Origin: Aquila chrysaetos chrysaetos
Lineage: Eukaryota; Chordata; Aves; Accipitriformes; Accipitridae
Length of the DNA stretch: 64,000 nucleotides
Direction: 5' to 3'
NCBI RefSeq assembly: GCF_900496995.4
Contig: NC_044027.1
Coordinates: 15,214,743-15,278,742 of the forward strand
Shown here: one piece after another, positions 23,070 to 34,800 of the stretch
Position numbering within the stretch: position 1 is the stretch's first letter
Layout of the letters: every line of letters begins with the position of its first letter
Notes under the pieces: generated by a model
Databases searched by the model: none
Seen by the model: only the letters and a program-made list of their open reading frames with translations
Told to the model about the DNA's origin: nothing
Translations under genes and position numbers: made by a program

Positions 23070-23720
23070 CAGGGACCCCGAGCCCCAGGGACACGGCGTG
23101 TGCCGGGGGCTTCTTGCGGCTCACCACGGCCCGGGGGGGGGCACGGGCAGGCGGAGCTGCCGCAGTCCCCGCATGGCATCGCCGGGGCTGCTGCGGGAAA
23201 CGGGTGACCACAAAGCGTTATCGGGGCCGAGGGGCAGCGTCCGTCCTTCCTGGCGGGGTGAGGAGCCGCTCCGGAGCCACGCGTGCCTTCGCCTGCCCGC
23301 TCTCAGCCCCGCGGGCTGGAGGAACCCGGACCAAAGCGACGGCGGTGCTGCGTCCCGCTGGAGCCGGCTCTGAGCAAGGAGCCGTGTCAGAGCAGCGGCA
23401 CCATGTCCGGCATCAGGCTCTGCTGCGGGATGTTGAACCCCGTTACCACGGACTGTCGCTTGGAGGTGTCAAATGGGACTCTGGCGCAGAGGGAGCGTCT
23501 TGTAGAACTGGGGCTGGAGCAAATGGCCAAGGCGTAACGGAGGGGCCAAGGCGTGCAGCCGCTCTGATCTGGGCGTGCAAGAAGCCCTCACTGGTCTTTA
23601 ATAATGTGAGAAGATATAAACCCATGTATTTAGCCTCTACGGTAATTTTGCACACACAAATACACACACATGCTGTATCGCCACCTTCTTGCTGCTTCCA
23701 GATTGAAATAAAATACAGGT
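23070..23720 (+). other. PRRT1B: PRRT1B 3' UTR
   Basis: GC-rich sequence from the stop codon to the poly-A signal. No conserved protein is encoded, although a long shadow frame runs through it. A short CA-rich tract lies near 23650-23668. Confidence 0.55.
23707..23712 (+). terminator. PRRT1B: PRRT1B polyadenylation signal (AATAAA)
   Basis: AATAAA on the + strand 638 bases after the PRRT1B stop, followed by a T-rich downstream element (tctgttttctctg). Confidence 0.6.
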
Positions 23721-24625
23721 GTAGCCAAAGCTTCTGTTTTCTCTGCACACCAAGGACCTCCCCTCCCCGCCCCGTGGCTTTTGTCCACCACAAAATTCAG
23801 GCTAAGTTCTGCTGTCATCGGTCAAATCAGGGTTTCCTCCAAAAGCAGGTGGGTGCCGGGGCTCCAGCCCAAGCAGGACCCCGGGGAGACCCCAGGGAAG
23901 GGGAGCCCGCGCGGGGCCGTGCTGGGGATGCAGCAGCCCCAGGTGTGGGGGTGCCGCTCGCAGAGCCGCTGCAGGGAAGGGGAAAACAAGCCGCTGGGTC
24001 TTCCAAAGGCTGCTCGGATGAGCCGAGCGGGGATGTCAGCCTGCCCCGCGCCAGGCCCCGGCTCTGCTCACGGCCACGCTCCCGTCTCGTCTCCCACGGG
24101 GCTGCCACAGACCCCGCAGCCCCCTCGCGCTTTGCCGGGCCGGTGGGATGCGGCACCGCGGTCCAGCCCCGGCGAGCGAGCCGGGGGGTACGTGCTCGGT
24201 TAGCGTCTGGGCATCCTCCTCCCGAGCTGGCCGATGCCAATTATTTCCAGAGGAATTTTGAACCCCGTCCAGGACTGAAATAGCGCGGGAGCGTGCTCGG
24301 CCGCCCAGGCCACCGCAGGGGTTATTTATAGCCCTCGGCCGCCCGGCATGCGGCCGCCGTTCGGGCTGGGCTGTGGCCAGGCACACGCCTGCCTACGTGT
24401 GTTTTGGGGAACCGAGACCCCCCCCAACACGGGGGACATCAGTGCCCAGAGGAAGGTGACAGGAGCAGACATCCCCTCCCAAATGTAGGGCTTGTACCGG
24501 GGCGAGACCATCTCGACGGAGGTAAGGAAGAGATTTATAGGGGAAAGGGCCAAGGGCAGAGGAAAACACCAAAGGGCACATGAGAAAACACGAGGCCACA
24601 CCAGCGCCAGAAGTGGATTCGATTG
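23721..24625. other. Intergenic spacer between convergent PRRT1B and RAPGEF1
   Basis: About 0.9 kb of fairly GC-rich sequence between the PRRT1B poly-A signal and the RAPGEF1 3' end. I see no conserved exon, RNA gene or transposon here. The long open frames are compositional. Confidence 0.5.
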
Positions 24626-24639
24626 TCACTTTAATCCAC

Positions 24640-27600
24640 AGACTGCTGCATGCACTGTAAACAGGATCATCAGGCGGGTTTGTTATTGGTGTTTATTTGT
24701 CTTTTATATAAAAGTTACAGGTCTGAAATGTTTGCAGGAAGATGCCACCATCAGGACTGGGTTAGTGGTAAATATATAATACAACCAAACAGCTGGGGGT
24801 GGGCGAGGGGCCTGGGAGCGGGGCAGGGGGCTGGTGACCGGGGGCATCGCTTCTCTTTGCTCCCTGCCCTGCGCAGAGAGGGGATTGAGACCCCCTCCCT
24901 CCCCCCAAAAGAGAGGTGACGGTCTCAAGAACGCTGCCTGGCAGACAGGCGAACATGCTCATGGCCAGTCTTGCGAAGGGCTGCTCTTCTGGGCTTCTGC
25001 TCCCCAGGGGTGCTGCTCCTGGAGAAGGGGGGGGGTCTCTGGTCAGCAAACCTGAAGCTGCTCTGGGCAAGGAGACCCTTCTTTAGGGTCCTTCCAGCCC
25101 TGTGAGCCTGGCCCGAGGTCGGGACACGAGCCAGGAGCCATGGTCGGGACAGCCCGCTCGGCTGGGGATGGCCGCAGAGCGAAGGGGAGAAGCAGAGGAG
25201 GAAAGCCGGGGGGGCACGGCCCCACCATGCTGGACGAGGTGCTGCGGCCATGCATATCCCCACTCCCCACGCCGTGGGCTGAGCCTCCGGCTTTCAGGGG
25301 GGCTGGCGGAGAGTGGGGAGCGAGACCCCCCGCTTTGGTGCTAGGAGGGATCATGGTTTCAAGTGCAGGGAAGAACCTAGTAACAGCTCCTGCTTGCCAG
25401 CGAGAGAGGAGATGAGCATCCCAGCAGGGCTGAAGACAAGGTGCACCCTCCTGCACCTCCGTGGCATCGAGCCCCAGCCATGAACGCTGCACCCCCACAG
25501 CCCCCGCACGGGGAAAGCGGAGCGATGGGCTGCGGTTTTAGTGCTCCCACCGCTCACGACACTCCTAGAAACAGCCTGTGCCACAGCACACCGTCCGAGG
25601 GAGGTGCTCGGAGCCGGCCGGGGAGAAGCCTGCGCCAGACACGGGGTGTATTTGCCTTTTCACAGTCTCGCCGAGTTGTTTTTTGTTTTTTTTTTTTTTT
25701 AAATCTTATTTACAAAGGAAAACACAAGATTACTTCCTGCATGGAAGGCTGGGAAGCCTTTGGGGATTGCAAAAGCCTCAGCTGGACATGCCACAGGGCT
25801 CCAATGCCCCTTAGTGCCATAAAAACAAACCGGTTTTGAAATGTTCTGGCTCAGATGCCCCATTTCAGTGCAGGAAGGTCCCCGCTCCTCCCGCTCTGGG
25901 GTTGCACAGCATGAACCAGTGTTGGACCCCACGCTCTCCTCCCTCAGAAGACGCCCGAGCGGGCAGGGGGGTCTCTCTGCGCTTCAGCATTTGGCTGCTG
26001 AGCGAGTCCTGTGCCTAAATCTTCAGGAAAATAATCGAGCTGGGTACAATCCTACGAATGGGGCAACACTGCTGTCGCTCCCTCCTGCCACCCGTCGGGC
26101 AGAGCTGCCGTCTTCAGGGAGCCAGCTAAGACTTTGCAATCTGTTTGTAGAAGGAAGTGCTTGCAACTCTGATTCACCCAGAATAAACAGAAGCTTTAGG
26201 AAACAAGGAGTTGCTACTGAGAAATAAGTTAAGGATGCTCTGTGAGACACCCTGTCTGTATTCCTTGCGAGCCGCTACCCTAAAACCGCAGGATTTTGTT
26301 AGACGGAACGCTGTAAAAACCTGTGACCACAAGACACGGTGCTGAGAAAGGCCTCGCAAGGCTGCTAAAACCTACAGCGTACGCTCAAACCCACGACCAC
26401 ACTGTAAACCATCGGATGGGGACAGAGGAGGGACGTGAAATGGCCTGGCTGGGGCTGCACTAGGGAGGACACCCTGGGTGGGACACAGAGAGGGGACAGA
26501 GGGGCTGAATAAGGCACACCAAACAGATTGGGGTTAACGCTGCGTGTGTGGGAAATGAGACCCCCCCCCTCGCTCTTCCATGCCGGGCTGCCCCTGCCCT
26601 GCTGGCTCCGGCACAGCGGGACTGGGGACGGGGATCTGCTGGGGCTCCTGCCAAAGCGTGGATCACGAAGCACAGCACCAAGGGTCAGCCAGACGGGGAC
26701 CCCCTGAAAAAACCATTTGGCAACAGTGAGAAGAGAGAGGAATGGGGTGGAGGGGACGGGGCAGCTCGGCCGGGCACAGGGCTCCTTCCCGGTCCCCATT
26801 TCCAACCCCAGAAATGGACCCACTGGCTCCTTCGCTCGGCTCCTGCACCCGCTCCGCAGCCAGCACCCATGCGGCCGCCCCGAACCTCCGTTCTTCCAGC
26901 ACTTGGAACAACATTGTCACTGGTTGTGAATTTTATACATACTGTTTTGCACTTTTCTTTTTTTCCTATAAACCCATCGGTATTCAGACATGCATGAAAA
27001 AAATCCCCAATGGATTCTAAATACTAATATTTACAGTCTCATATACTACAGCATTTACTGTGCAAAAGCTAGTACCATCACTAAAAGATACGGGTTCACA
27101 GGCCAAGTGAACCGCAGTACCTTGGGTAGTCAATGTTTCCAGGGTTCGGAGGGATTACCGTTGCTTAAATAACAAGATCTGAGAGGAGGAGGGGGATACG
27201 ATGACTGGAGATGGCGGGTCCCTGCCCACATTTTCAGTGCCTCTTCCGTATCTACGACCGGTGCCTTCCTCCCACGAAGAAGGCGCCAGAGATCTGGGGT
27301 AAACCGAAGACCCCTGTAAACACAAGCAGCTCTCCGAAAGCAGAGCTCCTCTGGCAGGCAGCGGGAGACTCTTCCATTCTCATCTCCTAGGGATGAACAC
27401 GTTTCGAGGTGGCATTGCAGGGGAGACTCAAACCCTTGACTTCCACGGCTGCTGCCTGCTGAACACCACTCTGCAGACAAGTTTGTGGGTGCTGAGCTCT
27501 TGCTGACCCTCCTTTGTGGATGAAAACAAAAGCCCGGGTACTCCCAGACGCAATCTGCCAGCAAACCAGTAACACGCTTGCATGGGACCCTCCTTCCACA

Positions 27601-27881
27601 AATCTCTCTCCCCGGGTTTAAAGCTGATTCATGGCACAGAGGGACGGGAGGAGAAGGAGGGCGAGTGCAGCGAGCACCGGCTGATCTCTGCCCTTCACGG
27701 CTGACGCGTGCCATCACTTCTTGCCTGCTGCGAGAGCCCGACATTCACACACCCAGGGATCGCTGCCAGCTGGGAGGGAGGGTGCGTCATCCAGTAACAG
27801 GTACAAACATTGAACTCCAGTCTCATAGCTGCCCTCGGTGCGTCTGCGGAGCAATTCTCCTCGCTCGCACAACCCCTCCTC
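24640..27881 (-). other. RAPGEF1: RAPGEF1 3' UTR (about 3.2 kb)
   Basis: Sequence after the RAPGEF1 stop codon with no conserved coding exon. It includes an A-rich/T-rich tract at 25680-25700. A block at 27028-27066 has on the transcript strand a Pumilio element (UGUAAAUA, 27028-27035) and an 8-mer UUUGCACA (27059-27066) that matches the miR-19 seed. Its length is inferred from poly-A signals and is similar to what I recall for the mammalian gene. Confidence 0.5.
24692..24697 (-). terminator. RAPGEF1: Candidate RAPGEF1 polyadenylation signal
   Basis: AATAAA on the minus strand, about 3.2 kb past the RAPGEF1 stop. An ATTAAA variant lies at 24630-24635, slightly further downstream in transcript direction. 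I found no other canonical signal on this strand between here and the stop. Confidence 0.5.
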
Positions 27882-30800
27882 CTAGGTTTTCTCTTCTCGG
27901 TCTGTTTTCCGCCTCGTAATGTTCCGAGGTTTGATTTTGAGGGACAGTTCCCACAAGGCCTCCTCAGCCAGGTGGTCGCTGAAATCGTTGAAGAATGACA
28001 CTATGTCGTCATTTCTTTTGATGTCGTAATGTCTGGAAAACCACAGAGTAGGGTGGCAGTTAAACAACGGGCTACCTGGGGACCTCTCCCAGCTTCGAGC
28101 CACCCCTGCCCTGCTCTAAGGGACATCCAGCGCTGTGGGGTCTGCATTACCTGAGCCCAATACTTGTGACTGTGGTGTGACACCAAAAAGGGGAAAACCC
28201 ATCATGCCCATTGCTGAATTGAGGGGAAAAAAAAAAGACCCTATCACACTGAAATCAGCAGTTAGATCTGCTGCCTCTGCTGCAAGACAGCATTGAAGAA
28301 AACCCTCCACGAACTAGAGAACATAGGAACCAGCAACAGCAAGACCTGGAGGAAAAACTGTTGTCTGAAAGAGTAGTGGCAAAGCTTCACTGCACTGGAT
28401 CTCAAAACTAATATAGGAAAAACGTCTTCACAACTTTTAGTCATAGCTAACCTAGAGAGGGAAGGAGCCTGTGACCAGAGCCCTGTCCTTCCCAGGTCTC
28501 CTTACATCTCCATCATGATGCTTTGACATTAGACTCCCTTCCCCTTCCACGGGGGCTCCCGTGCCCCAGCCACGACCCCCCACACAAATCCCCACCGTGG
28601 TGCCTCGGAGCCAGCTCTGCCCTCCCTGTTGCTGCACTTACACTTGTTGGAAGCACCTCATGCTGTCCAGGATGTTAAACTGCTGCCAGCGCTTGGAAAA
28701 GTTCACTTTGCTGTCAATGTAATCAGGGTTTCCCAGATGAACAAAGGTCAGGTCCTGCAGAATGAGGCCTCTGAAAGAGAGAAAGGGGCAGCGGGCCAGG
28801 GAGTAAGCAAACAAGTACAGAGGTTAGTCACACAGGGGCAGGACAGCCAGCCAAAAGGCAGCCACAGGCAACCTAACGGCCTCCCACTGCTGCCACCATC
28901 AGCATTGCAACTTTAAACTAAAGGGAAACATGCCCCCGGCAGCAAATCCGAAGGTGTTCAGGTGCAAGGAGCCCACCATGCACAGCTGAGGGACCTCCGA
29001 GGCGAGGCACTCATGGTCACGCTAAGGGCGCTGAGGTTGCTCATTCACCCTCCGTGGAAAGGAGGACCAGGCTGGAAGAAGGTCACAACGGGAAGTGCCT
29101 GCCAGGGGTTAAACCTTTCTTCCAGTTTTATGCAAGAGGGTTTCCCTCACGTTGAGGTTTCCCTAGAAAAGGGGTCTGTGCTCCCTTCCTCCCTCTGCCT
29201 CCCCTAGTCGGCCACGTCTCTGCACAGCCCTGCTGTGGTCCCCTGCCAGATAAGGTGGCATGTACATATGCAACCTCTTCCTACAGAACTCTTTCCATGG
29301 AAGAAAGCAAGACCAGGAGAAGTTTTACTGGTGTAAACCCAGAGCAGATCTCGTATCTAAATCAGAAGGCCCTTACGGAGAAGGGCAACGGCTTCAACCT
29401 TTCATCTAGAAACAGGCTGAAGCAGCATGTTTGACAAGGCAGACTCCTCATCCACCAGCTCGTGCAGCCAGCAGAACCAGAGCTGTTGCAGAGGAGCAAG
29501 CAGCAGCTCGAAGCTGTGGGATCCATTGCACCTCATGGGAAAATTTGTCTTTCTGTGCACAGACCCCGAAGAAAATATAGTTAAAAAGCATCAACTGCAC
29601 ATCCAGTTGTTTGATCTTTCCTTTGCCATAGTCAATTGACAAAAGCCTTCTTTACAAAAAGATAGCTGCCACCCTGCCTTCCTATGCCACAGGACAAATT
29701 GCTCCAGAGAGGGCATGTGGGTTGACGTGGCACACTGCCATCTTACTCTAGATGTAGGGCAAAAGGCAAGTGCTGAGCTGAGCAGAAGCTGCTGAGAAAT
29801 CCTTGAAGGAACCATTTTAACGTGCAGAAGTAATGGCAGAGTAAAGAAGCTACCAACTCACAGGTAAGGTATGCAGGGAGGCTCCACATCAGCCAGAGCT
29901 GCTCGGTAGGCGCGGAAGGACGAGGAGCTGTCAATCAGTGTGCAGTACTCAGCCAGGCCCTGGCAGAACACAAAGCCCACTTTGACACCACTGCTGCAAA
30001 CCCATTTTCTTCTGTAACCTCTCCCCAGAGAGCCATGCAGGCCAGGGAGTTAATGCCATCCTGCAAACACCTCCAACTGATTTACTCAGCTTGACGCTGA
30101 GTGCACATACACAGAGCCTCACTGCCTTCAGCCTCATCAAGCCTTCAATTTGCAGAGAGGAAGAGGAGGCTGTTCTCACCCATGACTGCGCTGGCACTCC
30201 TGCAGCTGTCAGAATGCCCAGCCACGCTGCAGGCTTCCAGCACTGTGGCATTATACCCACTGGGGAGCAGTTATCTGCCATCCCTCCACCCTGGGACGTT
30301 CCTGAGCTGTTAAAACCACTCAGCTGTTTCACACTGTAACCACAGTTATCTTTTTCCCCTGAAGATGACAGGCCTCGCTGCTCCTCACCTCTGAGGTTTG
30401 TTTCTGCCACTCCAGCCTTCGGATGGGTGCAGAATCCAGTGCAGAAAGAATGGCCAGATAGGAATTAAAATTATTCAGCTTTCGTAAGTGCTGTATGGAG
30501 AGAGAATATTCCAGTTACTCTAGAGATCTGAAAAGCCTTCTAGCATCAAACAGCTCTACCAACCAGAAGGTCCCACTCCTCTGCTCCTTTAAGGAGCAGT
30601 GTGTGTGATTCACAGCAAGAATCAAGCTGATACCTTCATAATCTTTATAAATTTAAGGAGCAGCCTCTCTCGGTCTTGGGCTTTCTCTTGTAGCATAATT
30701 ATTGAACGGACCCTGGAAGAACAGACAGAAAAAACCCCAGAAAGATAAACCCACTTAAGCAGATGTCAGATTTCTTGTTGTTTCATTTACAGAACTGCTA

Positions 30801-31882
30801 ACTGATAAGGATGGATCAACAATACTGAAAAGTTCATGATGCTTCCAATTTAAATAGAGCACTCTAACAACAAAGAATAATTTCAAGGATGACCACAGTA
30901 ACGCTTCACAGAGTGCTTTTACTTGCAAGGGGGATGTTTGTTTGAAGGGCTCAACGGTACTGACAATAATTCCTCCAGGTTACGGTGCCCCCCACAACCC
31001 TCCTGATCTTTTCTCTTGTGCTCTGGGGTCTTTTTAATAAGTGCCCTGCATCTACTTCCTGGGCAAAAATATACATTATCCCGCTTGTAACAAGGGAACC
31101 AGTGCGCAGTTCGGTGCCACAGTTGCTCCTTACCAGTAGGACATGTTATTAAAGTGCTCTGTGAACTGTGTCAGGTTGGGGCTCTTCTCTTCATTTTGCT
31201 CCTTTGCCCAGAGCAAAACTTCTGGGATCTGCCAAGGAAGAAGAGAAGGGGGGGAAAATACCACACATTAAAATGGGATTTCTGCCTCAAGATTCCCAGT
31301 CGCAGTCTGTGGTCACAGCCGTTTGCTGACACAAGTTCAGCTGTCTCCTGACAACCCAACGGGTGTGCTTGGAGAGCTGGCAGGGAATACCAGAGATTGC
31401 AGGGGTTATGTGTTCAAATCCCTCCCACCGCTCTTAACCCATCTTTGTCTCTGTACCTCAATTTTATAGAAGAGTTCGGCATCTAGGAGGGTCAGCTGCT
31501 CGGCTATTTCATGACTGTGGAAATCATGCAGGGTGCCTGGCCTGTAGGAAACAAGGATGAAGTATAAAGGCTAAGAAAATGGGACCTGTTGTCTTTCCTT
31601 TCTTGTATTTTGGACCGAGAAATCTCTTGTGTCCACAAGAAAGGGATCCCCTGTCTCTCAAAGGACCAAGATATGGTTACATGCATCTTTCCTCACCTGG
31701 CTGCCACGCCACGGGCCGCAAGAGGTTTGATGGAATTGGCGTAGCTCAGCATTTTCTTCTGATCCACTTTATCAAGGATATTCTTGCGTAACACTCTGGC
31801 GAGGCTCAGCTCCCCATTGCAGACCAGCCGGAAGACCAGGTCCATCAGCAGCTTCAGAATTTCCTCCGTCAACTCCACTAAG
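27882..31882 (-). other. RAPGEF1: RAPGEF1 exons for the REM end and CDC25 catalytic domain
   Basis: Nine closely spaced exons (31882-31697, 31541-31457, 31228-31134, 30712-30634, 30490-30389, 29959-29862, 28770-28642, 28032-27882, joined after 32350-32258) encode the REM end and the Rap-activating core. Key stretches are ELTEEILKLLMDLVFRL, LTLLDAELFYKIE, NNMSYW and RRLEWQKQTSE. All introns here are GT-AG. The donor of the 28770-28642 exon is GT followed by GTAAGT, making Gln-Gln-Val-His at the next junction where I recall Ala in human. Confidence 0.93.
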
Positions 31883-34800
31883 CTGAGAGAAAGATGGAGA
31901 ACCCAGGGAAGGCATCAGAGCTACGACTCTGAGCTGCAGAGTTTGTACCTGTACCGAGTCTTGTCACTCTTCCCTACAAGCAGAACCGAGTGACTGAAAT
32001 TCCTCCTCTTCCCAGCTCTTCCTTTCCCCTAGATTCCCTTTTGCTGGTTATTTTAAAATCACTGACCCAGTTAGGACACACCGAGAACCTGCTCTTCCAA
32101 CAAGAGGGTTCAGAACTATAGGTGTCTTGCTGGTCAGGGTAAGGGATTTCAGCTGTCATCATAGATGGGGTTTAAAAAACACATCTTGGCAACTGCCAGA
32201 CTTCTGTATTGTTACTGACCCCCCATCTCCCATCCCGAAACGAAGGCGGCAACTCACCACAGCTCATCCACCACTCTCACCAGCACGAAGAAGGTGTTCT
32301 TACTGACTCGCTTTTTAAACGTGTCTGGGAAGTGGCAAAACTTCTCATATGTTGGTTGCAAATTAAAGAATCAACTTAATGTGGTCAGACCAGCATCAGT
32401 GCAATTAACAGCTGCCTTGAGGAACGTTAGAATAGCGTACTATTCTGTCTTGACTGAAACTGGTGTTCAATTTCCAGAAGATAAGGGACACCGATGTGGC
32501 TCTAATTAACATGGTATTAAGCTACCACCAGCTGCTGGTAGCAGGGGTGTGAGGAGGTACTTAGACCTTGCAGAACTGACGCTAGAAGAGCAGGTGTACC
32601 GTGAAACTGTTCTCTCTAAGGTGGAATTTAATGAGCAGCACTCCTCTGCCGTGATCTCCCCCACTGGTCTGTGACATCTGGTCTCAACAGATCTCAGATG
32701 TCACCTCTACCTTCCTCACTGCCCAATTTACTGCAAGGAGAATGGTGGCAGGGGACACAGCACAGGTTGAAAAAGCTTCTGCCAGGTGGACAAAGGGAAA
32801 GAGAAAAAGCTTATCAGTAAGTCAGGTATTAACAAGGGCCTGCAGGAATGCCCCAGCCAGTATTTTCACTGACAACCACTCTGCAGTGAGATTTGCTGTG
32901 TCCTTGGCCACGCTGATCCCAGCAGGAGCAAGGGAAGCAGCAGCTCTGCTGCAGATGGCAGTGATGAGCTGCGACGCGGGACAGGGTGACGTCAGGCTCC
33001 CTTTGACGTGGGCATACAGGACCTAAGCCCACAGGACCAAAGCCCACGAGGCCTTTGCACTGCCTGAACGAAGACACTGACCTGCTAAGCTGATGGCAAA
33101 GGGAGCTATGGGAACAGAGCCAAGGGGAAGGAACTGCAGGCAGGGTCCTCAACAAGAAGCCTTCTCCATACGCTGCCAGAAATGCTAATGCTCACCCTGC
33201 CACGCAGGGACCCTCACCTTCTTAGCAGTTACAAGCTTTGTTCGGAACTGGGAGGCCAAGAGGACATTATCTCCTGTGCTGCATTTCTTATAAGAGAGAG
33301 AAAAGGTCTTGATGGTTTAGTCATTTCTAGTATTAAACTACACCTGCCCAAGCAGCCCCTCCAGAAGGCGGTGTGATCTCTATTCTACAAAGGAGATGTT
33401 CCAAACAAATGACCAATTTCCCAGTGATTTACAGAAAATCTGAACTGCTATTCTCCCCTGCCAGGGCCCTCAGGAGACTACTCTCAGGTCCAGTACTCCA
33501 CCCTGCCTGGACCTGCCCAGCAGCATTTCCCATTTGCAGCGTGCAGAGGTGAAGGAAGTCCTGCTTGGGACACCTCCAGGGCAAGCACATAACCGACCAC
33601 GTTGTCAGCAGGCTTTTGAGCAAACAACTTGCCACCAACTCCCTCCCACAATGAGTGCTTGGCTCTGATTCCTGGGTGGGAGTAAACTGCCACTCATGCA
33701 AAAGGATATCTGTACTGTAGCTTCTTGATCAGCTCTTCAGGGGTGATAAATGTCCTGTATGTAGTCAGAAAGGCTTCACAGTACAGCACCAGATCTACAG
33801 AGAAAGACAAGAAAGCCACAGTCAACCCTGCTTTCAGAAAAAGGAAGCTTCTTGTAAGGTTGAATCCAGTCTTACAGGAAGAGGACACGGACGCATTTTG
33901 ACACGAACAGACTTTACAGAAATGCTGTGCTGTTTTTTCTTACCAGCAGATGGACCCTACGGCACAAGAGCAACGCTGACACTGCCCTGTCCCCACCAGC
34001 CTGGCTCCCATTTGCAGCACTCGAGCTTGCTGCTTCCCTTATGTGACTACCAAAGGGGTCAGCGAAAAAAACCTGTTTGTGGGACAGGAACTTGCAATAA
34101 TGGGTCAAGGAAAATTGTGGTTTAGACCTTGTGGATACTTTAAAGAGAAGATCTGATGGTGAGACGTGGGTGCCTGTTCTCTGTCTTTACTGTCTGGGCA
34201 GCACAGAACCCTGCAGAAAGACATGGTCACCCTTCCCTCCTGATCAGGAACACACGCGTTTCGACATGATGATATGGGTGCTGCAGACCTTCTGCCCTTG
34301 CTACGTTCCAGGAAATCTGCCCCAGGACATTGTAAATATAAGATTATTTTCAGCCAAAAGAAGAGTAAATTGCACTGCAAAAACTGACGCTACCATGACC
34401 ATGACCCTGCCACAAAACAGACTCTGACACGGTGCACGCAGACAGCTTTTGTTTATTCATCTGCAGCAGTGGGTGCTACAGGCCCCAGAATTGTAAAGGC
34501 TTTGGCCATCATCATGGGCACAAAGGAGGGAATCTGAAAAAGCAGGAACCGCAAATGGGAAAGAAGATTTAGGTCAGGACTGCAGTACACTCACAGTCCC
34601 AGGTAAAGCTTGGTGACTGTGGACAGCAGCGGTCAAAATGGAAACTTATTAGCCCCGGTATAAAACCACGCGGCACTGCAGGCAGCATGTGCAGTGGGAT
34701 GGCACACTGCCCCTGCCCGGCCCACTGCAACCGCTGGCAGAGCCTCATTAGCGCAGATGGGGAGAAAAAGCTTCTGCCTTGCCTGCCCAGGCTAGGCTGT

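Noticed and set aside
32325-32350. GT-AG alternative start of the RAPGEF1 exon at 32324 (acceptor cccag)
   Set aside because: It would drop the conserved YEKF segment and leave no in-frame donor partner. The AT-AC solution starting at 32350 keeps frame and protein.
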